NCBI GenBank assembly: GCA_944388755.1
Contig: CALXJY010000007.1
Span: 1-50,023 of the forward strand
Origin: an uncultured Clostridia bacterium
GTDB taxonomy: Bacteria > Bacillota > Clostridia > TANB77 > CAG-508
DNA: 50,023 bases
Reading direction: 5' to 3'
This document shows positions 16,555 through 25,821 of this stretch, one piece after another (within the stretch, counting starts at the first letter, position 1; every line of letters starts with the position of its first letter). The translations under genes were made by a program, and so were the position numbers. The notes under the pieces were generated by a model. It saw only the letters and a program-made list of their open reading frames with translations, did no database searches and was not told the origin of the DNA.

Positions 16555-18984
16555 TTATTTTGACACTTCCTTGTCTGGTGTTGTTTTTTGATATTGTAAT
16601 TGCTTAGTTTCTTGCACCACACTATTTATTTCTTGAAGTCCAATCATACTTGCATCACTTGTAATAGTCGCTGGTGTTATATTTTTTTGTTTCTGCCTAG
16701 TATCTGTAAGACAATACCACATTTTCTTTTCACTATCATATAATGCTTTGCTTGGAATTTTACCCTCTTGTCTTGCAAGAACTCTAGTTAAAGAAATTTG
16801 TTGTTTTCTCAATTTTGATATATCACTCTTTTTCACATCATCTGCAACTTTTATTCTGCTTTTATCTGCCTGTCCTCTCCTATAATCAATTTCCTGTTCA
16901 ACTGAGCCTTCACTTAAATTATTACTTTGTAAATATTCTTGTGCATATTGTTTGTCAATTTCTGCTGGTGTTCTATAGTGTCTTGGTAAATTACCATTAC
17001 TTCTATTTTTTTCTGCCTTCGTATGCATTTCTTTAAATTCTTCGCTCTTTTTTATTTGTAATAAAATACTATTAACTTCTGGTAAATTAGCAAATTGCTC
17101 TAGATAATTTGCACATCCATCTATTGTTAAATTATCTGCCTCTTTTAATAATCTTGCCATAGCTGGCATTATTTTCCCCATAAACATTTGTGGGTTATCT
17201 TTGTAAAATGTTGCATTATTATCATAATTTTCGATAAATTTTCCTGATTTTATACTTTGCAATACTCTTTCTATGTTTTCATTTTCACAATTTGCTCTTA
17301 ATGCGTATGCTGTATTTTCCTCTGTTGCCTCATAATCCTTCATAAAATCTTTTATCCAATCCATTTTTCTTTGATGAGAAGCAATTTTCTTCTGCATTTC
17401 TTCATTAGCTTTATTTTGGTCATAAACTGTAACCTTTTTACTTAAATCTGCTAATACTTGTTTCTTATCGCTATAATATTTTTCTAATCTTTCTCTATTT
17501 TCAGCTTGGTATCTCCAGGGTGTTTCTGATTGCATTGTGTCCATAATAAACTTTCTTGGAGAATAACCTTCCTTTAACTCTCCCATTTGTAGAGCATATT
17601 GTTCTATATATTGTTTAGCAGAAATTTCTGTTCCGTCTTTTAATTTTACTTTTCCATTTTGTGCTAAATGCTTAAAAAAGTATTTCTCTATAAATCGTTC
17701 TGCTGACATTTCTCCTTTTTCTTTTCCTGCTGGAATTATAAATTTTTTTTCTAATAAACTAGAATCTATTGTTTTTATAAAATCTTCAAAAGCCATTTGC
17801 ACATTTTTTCCACCATTTTCAACCTCTATTGTTCCATTATTAAATGGTGGTATAAATCCATAATTTCCCATCTTAGTTTGTGCATTAGCCATTGAAGCAG
17901 ATTGTCCTAATCTATTTTCAAGTTGTATTTGGAAATAATGTGATATTCTTTCAAATATTTCTTTGCTTTCATCTTTTCCTATTTGTGTTACAAGTTCTGC
18001 AATTTGTTCTGGTGTACCTTTTTCTATTCGTCTATATATAAGTTCATAGTACATCTCTTGTCCATCTTTTATTAGTTGCTCTTTCTCTTTGTTAGAAAGT
18101 TCTGAATTTTGTGAAATATCTTGAATTTCATCTTTCATGTTTTTTATTAAATCAATTGCACTTTTTTTAGTTCCATCTAAATTATATTCTTTTTGTAATA
18201 TTGGGTATTCTCGTAATATTTCTGTTTTTCCTCTTACAGATATTAAATCGTCTAAAATTGGTACTGTTACATCATCTCTTTCTTGTAATCCATTACTTTC
18301 ATAATGTACTTTTCCATCCCAAGAATTAACATTTGCTTTATATCGAGATATATTTAATTTACCCCTTTCAATATTCATTAAGTTTGTAATTTCTTCATCA
18401 GGAAGCCCCATTATTTCTAAATATTGCCTATATCCAACCTCATTCGCATTATTCTCTAGTACATACGCATCATAGTTTCCTGTTTTTACATCCAAACTAT
18501 ACCAATCTTTATCTAAATAACTCATTAAAGCCCAATCTCTTGCATAAGCCATTGCATCTTTACTACTTATATTAGTTTTAGCCATCAAATATTGTCTATG
18601 GTGTTGTATTTCATGAAATACAGTCTTGAACAAAGTTTTACAAGCTAATAACCTTTTATCTTTATCTGAACTTTGCAATTCATTATATAGATGAGCAATA
18701 TTATATACTATGCTAGGTCTATTGTTTCCATTGCGACATAGTCCTCTAAATGTTCCTTTGGAATCATTTATAAATTCTAATCCAAATGTGTTTAAACTAT
18801 CATCTCTATTAGGTTTATAGCTATATCCCAATTCTTCAACTTCTAATTGAAATATTCTTGTAATAGACCTTTGCATTTTTTGCAATAATTGCGTATCATT
18901 AAAATCTAGTTGATTATTTTTAAAATGGTTCATAAAACCTGTCATTTCTCTTTTTTGTATTGCAACCTTTTCTTCCTTTGTCAT
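16555..18984 (-). CDS. 809-aa cargo protein with HExxH motif and shared C-terminal tag
   Basis: HEIQH at residues 124-128 (LFKTVFHEIQHHRQYL), with Glu177 or Glu182 in YVLENNANEVGYRQYLE placed as a third zinc ligand, fits a metalloprotease domain in the first 200 residues. The long remainder is helical and unrecognised. The tail ITPATITSDASMIGLQEINS, then VVQETKQLQYQ, matches the tail of 15126. Start ATG 18984 behind AGGAAAAAGG, directly after the small gene at 18993. It is the largest and most upstream enzyme of the cargo operon. Confidence 0.76.
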   Translation of the reverse strand: MTKEEKVAIQKREMTGFMNHFKNNQLDFNDTQLLQKMQRSITRIFQLEVEELGYSYKPNRDDSLNTFGLEFINDSKGTFRGLCRNGNNRPSIVYNIAHLYNELQSSDKDKRLLACKTLFKTVFHEIQHHRQYLMAKTNISSKDAMAYARDWALMSYLDKDWYSLDVKTGNYDAYVLENNANEVGYRQYLEIMGLPDEEITNLMNIERGKLNISRYKANVNSWDGKVHYESNGLQERDDVTVPILDDLISVRGKTEILREYPILQKEYNLDGTKKSAIDLIKNMKDEIQDISQNSELSNKEKEQLIKDGQEMYYELIYRRIEKGTPEQIAELVTQIGKDESKEIFERISHYFQIQLENRLGQSASMANAQTKMGNYGFIPPFNNGTIEVENGGKNVQMAFEDFIKTIDSSLLEKKFIIPAGKEKGEMSAERFIEKYFFKHLAQNGKVKLKDGTEISAKQYIEQYALQMGELKEGYSPRKFIMDTMQSETPWRYQAENRERLEKYYSDKKQVLADLSKKVTVYDQNKANEEMQKKIASHQRKMDWIKDFMKDYEATEENTAYALRANCENENIERVLQSIKSGKFIENYDNNATFYKDNPQMFMGKIMPAMARLLKEADNLTIDGCANYLEQFANLPEVNSILLQIKKSEEFKEMHTKAEKNRSNGNLPRHYRTPAEIDKQYAQEYLQSNNLSEGSVEQEIDYRRGQADKSRIKVADDVKKSDISKLRKQQISLTRVLARQEGKIPSKALYDSEKKMWYCLTDTRQKQKNITPATITSDASMIGLQEINSVVQETKQLQYQKTTPDKEVSK

Positions 18985-18992
18985 CCTTTTTC

Positions 18993-19145
18993 CTACCTTT
19001 CGATTTTTTCATCGTTACTTTTTTCTCTACTCACTTCGTTATATATTTCTTCTATAAGTTCATCACTTTTATCCTCTTCTTGTAATTTTTTTAGTTTTAG
19101 GTATTCTTTCATTTGTTCTGTTTTTTTATCTTTCATATCCACCAT
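18993..19145 (-). CDS. Small charged protein, 50 aa
   Basis: Open frame from ATG 19145 (or the next ATG at 19136, better spaced from AAGGA) to TAG at 18993. The product is almost wholly charged (KDKKTEQMKEYLKLKKLQEE), one predicted helix. It fills the gap between copy A of the 150-residue family and the 809-residue protein. No homologue known to me; real by position and ribosome site only. Confidence 0.5.
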   Translation of the reverse strand: MVDMKDKKTEQMKEYLKLKKLQEEDKSDELIEEIYNEVSREKSNDEKIER

Positions 19146-19153
19146 TTCCTTTT

Positions 19154-19615
19154 TTAATAGTTGTTTTTCTTGAAAAATTTCATAATTCTATTTAAAATTT
19201 TCTTAAATATGTTTTGTTCTTTATACTCAATTATCTCTGTATTTTCTTCCTTAACTTCATTATTTTGTTCTACTTTTTCTTTTTTCTTAAATAGATTATC
19301 TGGATTATATCTTTCTCTCATTTCTGCCTCTATTTTTTTGTCATTTTCAGAATACATTTTTAACAGTTCTTTTTTTTCATTTTCATCTTTACACCAATAG
19401 TTTAAATTTAACATCGCTAATAATGCCAATGTTTTTCTCTGCAAGTTTTGTTCTGCTAAAGATATATTAGGATTTATATTAGGTTGATAATTCTTATCTT
19501 TTTCTTCATTAAATAATTCTAATAATTTTTTTGGTATCATATCAATATATTTTTGTTCCATATATGATAAAATCAATAAAACTTCTGCGTATGCTTTTGA
19601 TAAACTATTCTCCAT
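19154..19615 (-). CDS. Small cargo protein, YNPDNLF family, copy A; first gene of cargo operon
   Basis: 153 residues from ATG 19615, five bases after GGAGG; the frame open to 19648 precedes that site. Family marks: IPKKLLELFNEE, SLAEQNLQRKT, LNLNYWCKDENEKKE, RYNPDNLFKKK, YKEQNIFKKILNRIMKFFKK. The promoter at 19653-19681 lies just upstream, so this opens the operon of nine genes down to 8424. Confidence 0.76.
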   Translation of the reverse strand: MENSLSKAYAEVLLILSYMEQKYIDMIPKKLLELFNEEKDKNYQPNINPNISLAEQNLQRKTLALLAMLNLNYWCKDENEKKELLKMYSENDKKIEAEMRERYNPDNLFKKKEKVEQNNEVKEENTEIIEYKEQNIFKKILNRIMKFFKKNNY

Positions 19616-19652
19616 TTTTTCCTCCATAAAATAACTATACTTTTTCAAAATT

Positions 19653-19681
19653 ATTATACCAAAGCAAGAAAAAAATTACAA
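19653..19681 (-). promoter_or_regulatory. Promoter of the cargo operon
   Basis: Minus strand: -35 TTGTAA, 17-base spacer, extended -10 TGGTATAAT. It stands back to back with the plus-strand promoter at 19735-19763 for the lone gene. Confidence 0.7.
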
Positions 19682-19734
19682 TAATTTTTATCGATTATTT
19701 TGGAACAGTTTTATTTCTGCTAGCAACATTTTAT

Positions 19735-19763
19735 TTTACTTTTCCTTTTAAATGTGGTATAAT
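19735..19763 (+). promoter_or_regulatory. Promoter of the lone plus-strand gene
   Basis: -35 TTTACT (19735-19740), 17-base spacer, extended -10 TGGTATAAT (hexamer 19758-19763), then AGGAGG (19792-19797) eight bases before the ATG at 19806. Confidence 0.78.
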
Positions 19764-19805
19764 ATAGTATAACAATAAATTTTTATTCAGTAGGAGGATT
19801 TAATT

Positions 19806-20225
19806 ATGATGATGCAGAACACAAATGACTTAGCAAAGAAAATCTGGGGAAAGGATGCAACAGAAGTAATGGATTTTCTTCACAAAGAAAATTTATCTAT
19901 CAAAGACAGTTTTCGGAATGAAGAAACAATGATGAATTATATCGCAAGAATCCTTATTCGTCATTGCAACAAACGGATTGACAAATCCTATCCTCATTCT
20001 ACCGATTTTTGGGAAATCAGGGGAATGTCTATCCAAATTGGTGTTGAGCCAAAAAGCAAGGCAAAGAATATCTTGTATATAATTCGGTTACTTACTGGGA
20101 AATTACCTGTTCCTTCAGAATATCCTGAGCCAGAATATGATTTTGAAACAGAGTGTTTGCAGGATATGGAGGAGGAAAGTTTCTGGGAAAATGCCGAAAA
20201 GAAACGTGAAGCTTGGATTTTCTAA
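19806..20225 (+). CDS. Lone plus-strand gene with foreign codon use
   Basis: 139 residues, unrecognised, soluble, with an acidic Trp-rich end (EESFWENAEKKREAWIF) and a PEPEYDFETE segment. It has its own promoter and terminator and runs against all neighbours. It is richer in G+C than the flanking genes and has three in-frame CGG codons (19914, 19974, 20085) in an open frame that reads as Arg at each. A +1 shift at the first would stop after a few codons. It is therefore the one gene here where CGG seems to mean arginine, which suggests recent arrival from another genome, or that CGG can still be read as Arg in this host. Confidence 0.72.
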   Translation: MMMQNTNDLAKKIWGKDATEVMDFLHKENLSIKDSFRNEETMMNYIARILIRHCNKRIDKSYPHSTDFWEIRGMSIQIGVEPKSKAKNILYIIRLLTGKLPVPSEYPEPEYDFETECLQDMEEESFWENAEKKREAWIF

Positions 20226-20296
20226 ATCCTGAATTACAATAAGCAATTTTGGGACAAAATTTGATTTTCTAGTCCTACACACATCAAACTGAGTTG

Positions 20297-20317
20297 GGGG
20301 AGGAACTTTTCCTCCCC
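20297..20317 (+). terminator. Terminator of the lone gene
   Basis: GGGGAGGAA (20297-20305) / TTCCTCCCC (20309-20317), a 9-bp GC-rich stem with a 3-base loop, unusual in this AT-rich window, followed by a weak T stretch. Confidence 0.7.
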
Positions 20318-20328
20318 TATTCCAATTT

Positions 20329-20517
20329 TTATCTTATTTTTTCTTTTTTACTATAAATAACTCTATTTATTTCATCTTTTGTGATTATTCGTTTATCTAC
20401 CGTAATCCCTTTTTTGTCTATTATTTCAGCTAAATATTGATTTCTTTTATCTTTTGCTAAAATAATAGCTTTGTTATTATCTTTTAATTTTACTACATAG
20501 AATTTATCTATTTGCAT
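20329..20517 (-). CDS. Small conserved transfer-operon protein
   Basis: 62 residues, beta-rich (FYVVKLKDNNKAIILAKD, YLAEIIDKKGITVDKRI), charged end. It follows the CHAP hydrolase gene by 14 bases with AAAGGAATG upstream of its ATG, so it belongs to the transfer operon. A small barrel fold is plausible. I know no function. Confidence 0.6.
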   Translation of the reverse strand: MQIDKFYVVKLKDNNKAIILAKDKRNQYLAEIIDKKGITVDKRIITKDEINRVIYSKKEKIR

Positions 20518-20531
20518 ACTATATCATTCCT

Positions 20532-22140
20532 TTACTGATATGCAGGTGTTCCATATCCTAAAATCACACTACTTCCAATATCATACACATTTTGTTTACA
20601 CATATCTCCACTTGTATTACCCTCAATAGTATAAACTTTGTTATTTTCTACTCTATCTACAATTCCTACGTGGTCTGCCTTTCCGTCATTGCTATCAGTC
20701 CAGTCAAAAAAGATTATATCTCCGTGCTTTTGGTGTATAACTTCTATCTTGCCATAATCCACAAGTTTGAAACCAAGCCACACCTTCGCTTTGACAGTTG
20801 GCGAATTTTGGTATTATTCCTGCCTCAATATATCCACATTCATTAGCACAGAAACTTACAAAACAAGCACACCATTCAACTCTATTACTAAAACCATACC
20901 AAGACCAAAATGGCTGTCCTCCTACATTTCCTATATATTGTTTTGCTACTTCTACAATATCATTACTACCTCCTGTTGCTCCTGCTAGCATATATGACCA
21001 CATTGAGTTATATTCTTCTTTTTGAAGTTCTGCTAGCTGTTCTTTTTGTTTCGGATTCAAATTATATAATTCAATCATCTCTTGTAATGATTTACTTGTT
21101 ACATCAATATGTAACATTTTTATTTTCTTCTTTTCTATTTTTGTATTTCCGTTTTCGTCTGTTATTTCATACTCTTTTTCTATTTCATCTACTCTGGAAT
21201 TTATTGTATTCATTTGCCAAAATATTTCCTTCAGTTTGTTAATTTTATTGTCATCTAATGTAACAACTTCTGTCTGTTCCTCTCCATTGCTTATAATAAC
21301 TGTATATAGTGAAAGTATATCTTTCCATTGTGCTTTATTTGAATTTATTTCAAATTCGTCGTGCCCAGTATTTTTTTGAATTTCTGTTATTTTATTTGTA
21401 AATTCCGTGTTTAGTTCTCTTATAACAGAACTCATATTCATTTCGCCTACTTCATCTTCATTAGAAAAAAATATGCCAAAAATAGAGGTACATAACATTG
21501 CAATCAAGCAAATAACTACAATTATTACAACTGCCACCCATCCACCTGCAATAATTACTGAAATAAGTGCCTTTGTTGCTAAAATTATTGCTTTTATAAT
21601 TGCTATTGTTGTTTTTATTGCTACTTGAATAGCTTTTATTGTAGTCTTTACTGCTTGCTTTGTCATTTGAGCTGTTTTTTGTAACACTTTTACACTTGTT
21701 TTAGCCACTTGCTTTGTTGTTTTTACTGCTCTTTTAGCAGTTTTTATTTTATTTTGTGCTGATTTTATACTATTTTGAAATTTTTTCACATTTCTTTTTG
21801 TTTTCTTTATTGTTATTTTTCCTTTTCGTTTTATATTTTTTATTCCTTTTTGTGCTTTTATTATTTGAACTTTACCTTTTGAAATATTTTCTTTTGTTTT
21901 TTCAAAATTTTGCTTTCCTTTATTGTTTAATCTTGGTATGTAGTAAATTGTATCTTCTATTGATTTATTTACTTTATTTTCTGCATACTCTTGTGCTGTT
22001 TCTCTATTATCTTCATAACTTTCTTTTGTTTTGTCTTTTACATTGACAATATTTCCTTTTAAATTTTTACCCATTATTGTTGCTCTATCAAATTTTTTGA
22101 TATTAAATTCTTGCTTTTTCTTTGTTTTTATATCTGCCAT
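20532..22140 (-). CDS. Membrane-anchored CHAP/NlpC-type peptidoglycan hydrolase of the transfer machine (one CGG shift site)
   Basis: Cuts peptidoglycan to let the conjugation channel through the wall. N-terminal third is Lys-rich amphipathic repeats, then a membrane segment (GGWVAVVIIVVICLIAML) and a C-terminal CHAP domain with the catalytic Cys in EWCACFVSFC and His in DHVGIV. The frame breaks within the CHAP domain at the CGG of 20722-20724. The upstream frame reads WQDRSYTPKA then CGG; dropping the C gives GDIIFFDW, the expected continuation, to the stop at 20532. Corrected length is 535 residues, a whole codon count. Without the shift the protein loses the conserved His. Same operon as sortase, which starts upstream. 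Confidence 0.88.
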
Positions 22141-22142
22141 TC

Positions 22143-22895
22143 TTATTCCTCCAATTCGCTAGTAATTTTTCTTGCAACAACAACTAATCTTCCATTTTTA
22201 GCAGAATATTCGCAAGTAGATAATGTCAAAAGTTTGTCCCCATATTTCGCTGTTTTTTCTATCTCATAAAAAGAAAGTTCTTTACATTTTTTTATAAATG
22301 TATCGAACTCATCTTGTGAACTACTATCTATAAATTCATAATATTTAAAACCTGTATAAGCAACTGTTTTGAATACTGATATTATTTCATAATCTGCATT
22401 GCCATATATTGTATTGAAATTTATTATTTTATGATTATCATAAAATTCTTTTCTTTTATATTTTTCTAGTTCTCCAAAAACTTGATAATTTGTAATATGA
22501 TGACCATATACAATTACATTATCACTTGTTTGCACATTACAATATTCTGCAATATATGGTGTTCCTAGTTGTGAATATTCTTTATAAAAGTTTTTTCGTA
22601 AATAATAGTCTTTTCTATTACTGTCTGTTTGCATAACTGGATAACTTATATTTGTATCCTCTATTTTTATCCATCCTAAAAAATCATTGTTTAACTCATA
22701 TAACTCTTGTAAATTTATACTTTCTTCTTGCTGTTCTCTATCTTCATCTTGTTTTTCCGTGACAATGTTTTCTAGTTCTTCAAATATTTCATTTTGCTTT
22801 TTATCTTGCATTTTATTTTTTATAATATAAATTACTGATATTAGTAAACTTATTATAAAAGTAACTATTATTATTCTAGTTAGCCATTTTTTCAA
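22143..22895 (-). CDS. Class B-type sortase
   Basis: About 250 residues. I choose TTG 22895, eight bases after AAGGAAG; the frame open to 22961 runs through a terminator hairpin. N-terminal membrane anchor (TRIIIVTFIISLLISVIYII), then a sortase domain with the catalytic His in VIVYGHHIT, Cys in LLTLSTCEYS and Arg in GRLVVVARK. It links surface proteins to the cell wall. The probable substrate is the CnaB adhesin of this element, which ends in a TPKTD motif. It precedes the CHAP hydrolase by two bases, as in Tn1549-type elements. Confidence 0.9.
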   Translation of the reverse strand: MKKWLTRIIIVTFIISLLISVIYIIKNKMQDKKQNEIFEELENIVTEKQDEDREQQEESINLQELYELNNDFLGWIKIEDTNISYPVMQTDSNRKDYYLRKNFYKEYSQLGTPYIAEYCNVQTSDNVIVYGHHITNYQVFGELEKYKRKEFYDNHKIINFNTIYGNADYEIISVFKTVAYTGFKYYEFIDSSSQDEFDTFIKKCKELSFYEIEKTAKYGDKLLTLSTCEYSAKNGRLVVVARKITSELEE

Positions 22896-22916
22896 ATTTT
22901 TCACTTCCTTTACACG

Positions 22917-22950
22917 AAAAAAAGCACTATATAAACACATATAGCACTTT
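22917..22950 (-). terminator. Leader terminator before sortase gene
   Basis: On the minus-strand RNA, AAAGUGCUAUA pairs with UAUAGUGCUUU (two G-U pairs, so the stem forms only on this strand), followed by a U7 run. It lies just upstream of the sortase ribosome site, so it would separate it from the upstream VirB4 operon or act as an attenuator. Confidence 0.7.
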
Positions 22951-22989
22951 ACAAATTTCATATTTATTTCTTATAAAACGAACTGATGA

Positions 22990-23055
22990 CTAACTATTTC
23001 TAGTTAGCCACCAAACATAGCAATTAACTGGAACTTTCGTTCCAAACATAGCAAT
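22990..23055. repeat. Two 14-bp direct repeats with hairpins
   Basis: CCAAACATAGCAAT occurs at 23011-23024 and 23042-23055. Each copy is preceded by a short hairpin (CTAACTA/TAGTTAG at 22990-23007; GGAAC/GTTCC at 23030-23043). No coding frame. It could be a regulator-binding pair or the tail of a small RNA. The 22962-23113 gap holds only this. Confidence 0.55.
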
Positions 23056-23078
23056 CTTTTTTAATTTTTTCATTTTCA

Positions 23079-23108
23079 TTGACTTTTTTATTAAATTAGG
23101 TGTATAAT
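23079..23108 (+). promoter_or_regulatory. Promoter of antisense antitoxin RNA
   Basis: -35 TTGACT (23079-23084), 18-base spacer, -10 TATAAT (23103-23108): the best consensus promoter in the window, placed to start the RNA near 23115. Confidence 0.82.
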
Positions 23109-23113
23109 AAGTA

Positions 23114-23210
23114 TAGAAAGTAAGTAATCACAAAAGCGTGGTTGCCCAAAATATATTGGAACTACACATTGCTTTGTAATCGGTTTTTTAAGCAATGTGT
23201 AGTTTTTATT
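23114..23210 (+). ncRNA. Antisense antitoxin RNA (RNA II-like) of a par/Fst-type module
   Basis: About 95 nt from the strong promoter to a terminator formed by AACTACACATTGCTT (23160-23174) / AAGCAATGTGTAGTT (23190-23204) and a T5 run. It shares ATAGAAAGTAAG (23113-23124) and GTTGCCC (23141-23147) with the leader of the convergent toxin mRNA, where the same words appear on the other strand (23381-23392 and 23359-23365). This is the layout of Enterococcus par: two convergent RNAs sharing direct repeats and a terminator, pairing to block toxin translation. Confidence 0.75.
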
Positions 23211-23316
23211 TTATCTGTTCTTTAACCCATTTTATGTATATGATACATAGCAAGGCTAAATTTATTGTTATCGAAATCATTAAACTTATTACTAAGAATG
23301 CTAATATCTCTAACAT
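23206..23316 (-). CDS. Type I toxin, 36-aa hydrophobic peptide
   Basis: ATG 23316 lies seven bases after a very strong GGGGGTGAGG site. The peptide is a single hydrophobic helix (MLEILAFLVISLMISITINL, then ALLCIIYIKWV) with a short charged end KEQIK, like Fst and holin-like toxins that act at the membrane. Its mRNA starts near 23393 and carries the two repeats shared with the antisense RNA; the second lies about 40 bases before the start codon. The 3' end overlaps the antisense RNA terminator. Likely role: keeping the ICE in the population. Confidence 0.78.
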   Translation of the reverse strand: MLEILAFLVISLMISITINLALLCIIYIKWVKEQIK

Positions 23317-23399
23317 AAAGCCTCACCCCCTAACTCTTGATTAGAAATCAAGGTCGAAGGGCAACTACACATTTGCTTATCTTACTTTCTATGTCTAGT

Positions 23400-23428
23400 A
23401 TTTTACATTATTTTCTTATAAAAGTCTA
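23400..23428 (-). promoter_or_regulatory. Promoter of type I toxin mRNA
   Basis: Minus strand: -35 TAGACT (23428-23423), 17-base spacer, -10 TAAAAT (23405-23400). It is weaker than the antisense promoter, as is usual for such pairs. Confidence 0.6.
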
Positions 23429-23437
23429 CATTTTTTC

Positions 23438-25767
23438 CTAAAAAACTTCATTTAATTTTGTACTCATTAACCTATAAAGTTCAGTATTTTTTGGGAATTT
23501 ATTTACAAATGGAATCAATGAATTTCCTACTTTTAATAATCCGTGTCCTGCCTCTACATTTGTTATAAAACTTAATTGTTGGTCTGATATATTTAATAGT
23601 TTTGCAAGTTCTGCTCTGTCTGTGCTTGCTTGATTTAACATTATTATTAGTTCACTATTTGCTAACATTGTTCTTGCTAAATCACTTCGTAATATGTCTT
23701 CCACATTTTGAGTAATTCCGAGTACAACACGCTCCGATACTTTCTCACTCTTTTCCATAAAGTAAAAAGGAAGTTTGCCGAATATTCATATTGAAAAAGT
23801 AAATATATTTCATCAATATAAATATAGGTATTTCTTCCTTTTTGTCTATTTGCTGTTATTCTATTAAAAATACTGTCAAGTATAACTAGCATTGCAATAG
23901 GTTGTAATTGTTTTTTTAGTTCTAATATATTGTAACAAACTAATCTATTATGAATATTTACATTTGTCTGTTTTGCAAATGTGTTAAGACTTCCGTTACT
24001 AAATAATTCTATTGCCAATGCTACATCTTTTGCCTCTTTTTCATCTTGCTTTAATAGTTCTTCTCTAAAATCTTTTAATGTTGGTGGCTGTCCTTCATAA
24101 TCTCGTTTTTGATATTCTTTATAAACATTTGCCGTACATCTATCAATTATTGAGCGTTGCTGTGGCTCTAATGCTTTACCCATAAGCTGTTCACACAATG
24201 AAAGCACAAATTCTGATTTTAATATTATTGGATTTGAATTATCTCCATAAAATTTATTCATATCCATTGCATTTATATGATTTTTACTTGTTGAAGATAT
24301 TTCTACAAGTTCTCCTCCTAACTCTTTTACAAGTCCTGCAAATTCATTTTCAGGGTCAATTATAATTATATCTGCGTCTTTCTCTTTTAACATTATTGAA
24401 GTTATTTCTTGTTTTGCTGTAAAACTTTTTCCACTTCCAGAAACACCTAATATAAAACTATTTCCATTTAATAGTTGCCTTCTATCTAATAAAATCATAT
24501 TTTTAGATATTGCATTTTGTCCATAGTATATACCTTGTGGGTGCTGAACTTCTTGTACTTTAAATGGCATAAATACTGCTAAACTTTCTGTTGTTAATGT
24601 TCTTACATTTTCTATTCTTTCTACCCCAATAGGTAATGTTGTGTTTAGCCCATCAAGTTGCTGAAATTTTAATAGTCCAAATTGACACAAATTTTTTCTA
24701 GCAGTAGTTAGTATTGCCTCTGTTGTATCTTCAAGTTCTTTTTCTGTATCTGCAGTAATGACGGCTGTAATTAAACCTAAAAACATTCTTTGGTCACGAG
24801 TCATAAGGTCATTTAAAAAATCTCTTGCCTCTTGTTCTTGTTGTTCCATATCATAAGGTATTGAGGCAAGAAAATTATTGTTTTCATTTTGCTTTCTCAT
24901 ATAATTAGCTTTATTTGTTTCTACACCTAACAATATTCGCTCTGCATCTTTTATTGCTTCATCTGTTGAAACTGGAGAAATATCTATTGTTAAGATTAGA
25001 TTTTTACTAATATCTGTTATCTCTGAAATCATACTGTCTTTTATGAAATTAGCATATTCTTTTAAAAATATTACTCTTCCGAACTTATCTCCCATCCTAA
25101 AATAATCTTTTTTAAATTCAAAACTGTCTGGACATATATAATCTTTAAAACTGTGTCCTTTTCTCATATTATCTATCATATCAAAATAGAAGTTATTTTC
25201 TTCGCCTATTCTATAAAAGTTGTGTAACATTTTCAATTTTTCATTTGAATCTAATTCCATACAAATAGAATTTAACTTTTTAAAATGTTTGTTTAATTCT
25301 ATTGTAATCCTTCTAAAAGCTGTTCGAGCCTCTTCTAAACTTTTCTTCTTTATAGTTATGGTTATATATTTTTCTTGCACAATTCCATTAGAACTTTTTG
25401 CTCCTTCATCTATTAACATATTGTATTCTTGTCTTAGTCTGTCAAGTTTATCTTTTTCATTGTCTATCTTTACATTTTCTTCAATGTTTTGCTCATTCAT
25501 TTTGCTATTTAATATACTAATCTTTACAAGCATATCACTTTCAAAAGAATTGAGTATTTGCATATAATCTAAAAACATTGCCTCTTTATCATCTTCACTT
25601 GCTACGATATAATTTATATCTGTAAATTTGAAAGTTTTTGAATATTTATTATTTCCTACTAAAAATATTCCGTCTTTCCAAATTCTTTTTATTGGAATAA
25701 CATCTTGCACGCCCTTTGGAATAATAAATTTCTCTTTATCTCTCTTAAATAATTTATTAAAAAACAT
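23438..25767 (-). CDS. virB4: VirB4/TraE-type conjugation ATPase (two CGG shift sites)
   Basis: The energising ATPase of the type IV secretion channel. Walker A GVSGSGKS at residues 441-448, Walker B IIIIDPENEF at about 468-476, then an ORF with TYIYIDEIYLLF. Near the C-terminus the frame meets CGG twice, at 23733-23735 and 23717-23719. Skipping one C at each gives WKRVRKYG, a six-residue link and GITQNVEDILRS, the expected family segment, continuing through TMLANSEL and MLNQAS to 23438. Corrected length 775 residues, a whole codon number. The part lost without shifting includes the conserved TQN motif. It lies in order with PrgI and VirB6 upstream, as in all CTns of this group. Confidence 0.92.
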
Positions 25768-25821
25768 AAATTTTACCTCCCATACTTAAAATGAGGGCAA
25801 AATCTCGTTAATTTGTTTTTC

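Noticed and set aside
22990..23055. CRISPR array
   Set aside because: Only two copies of a 14-bp repeat, no cas genes.
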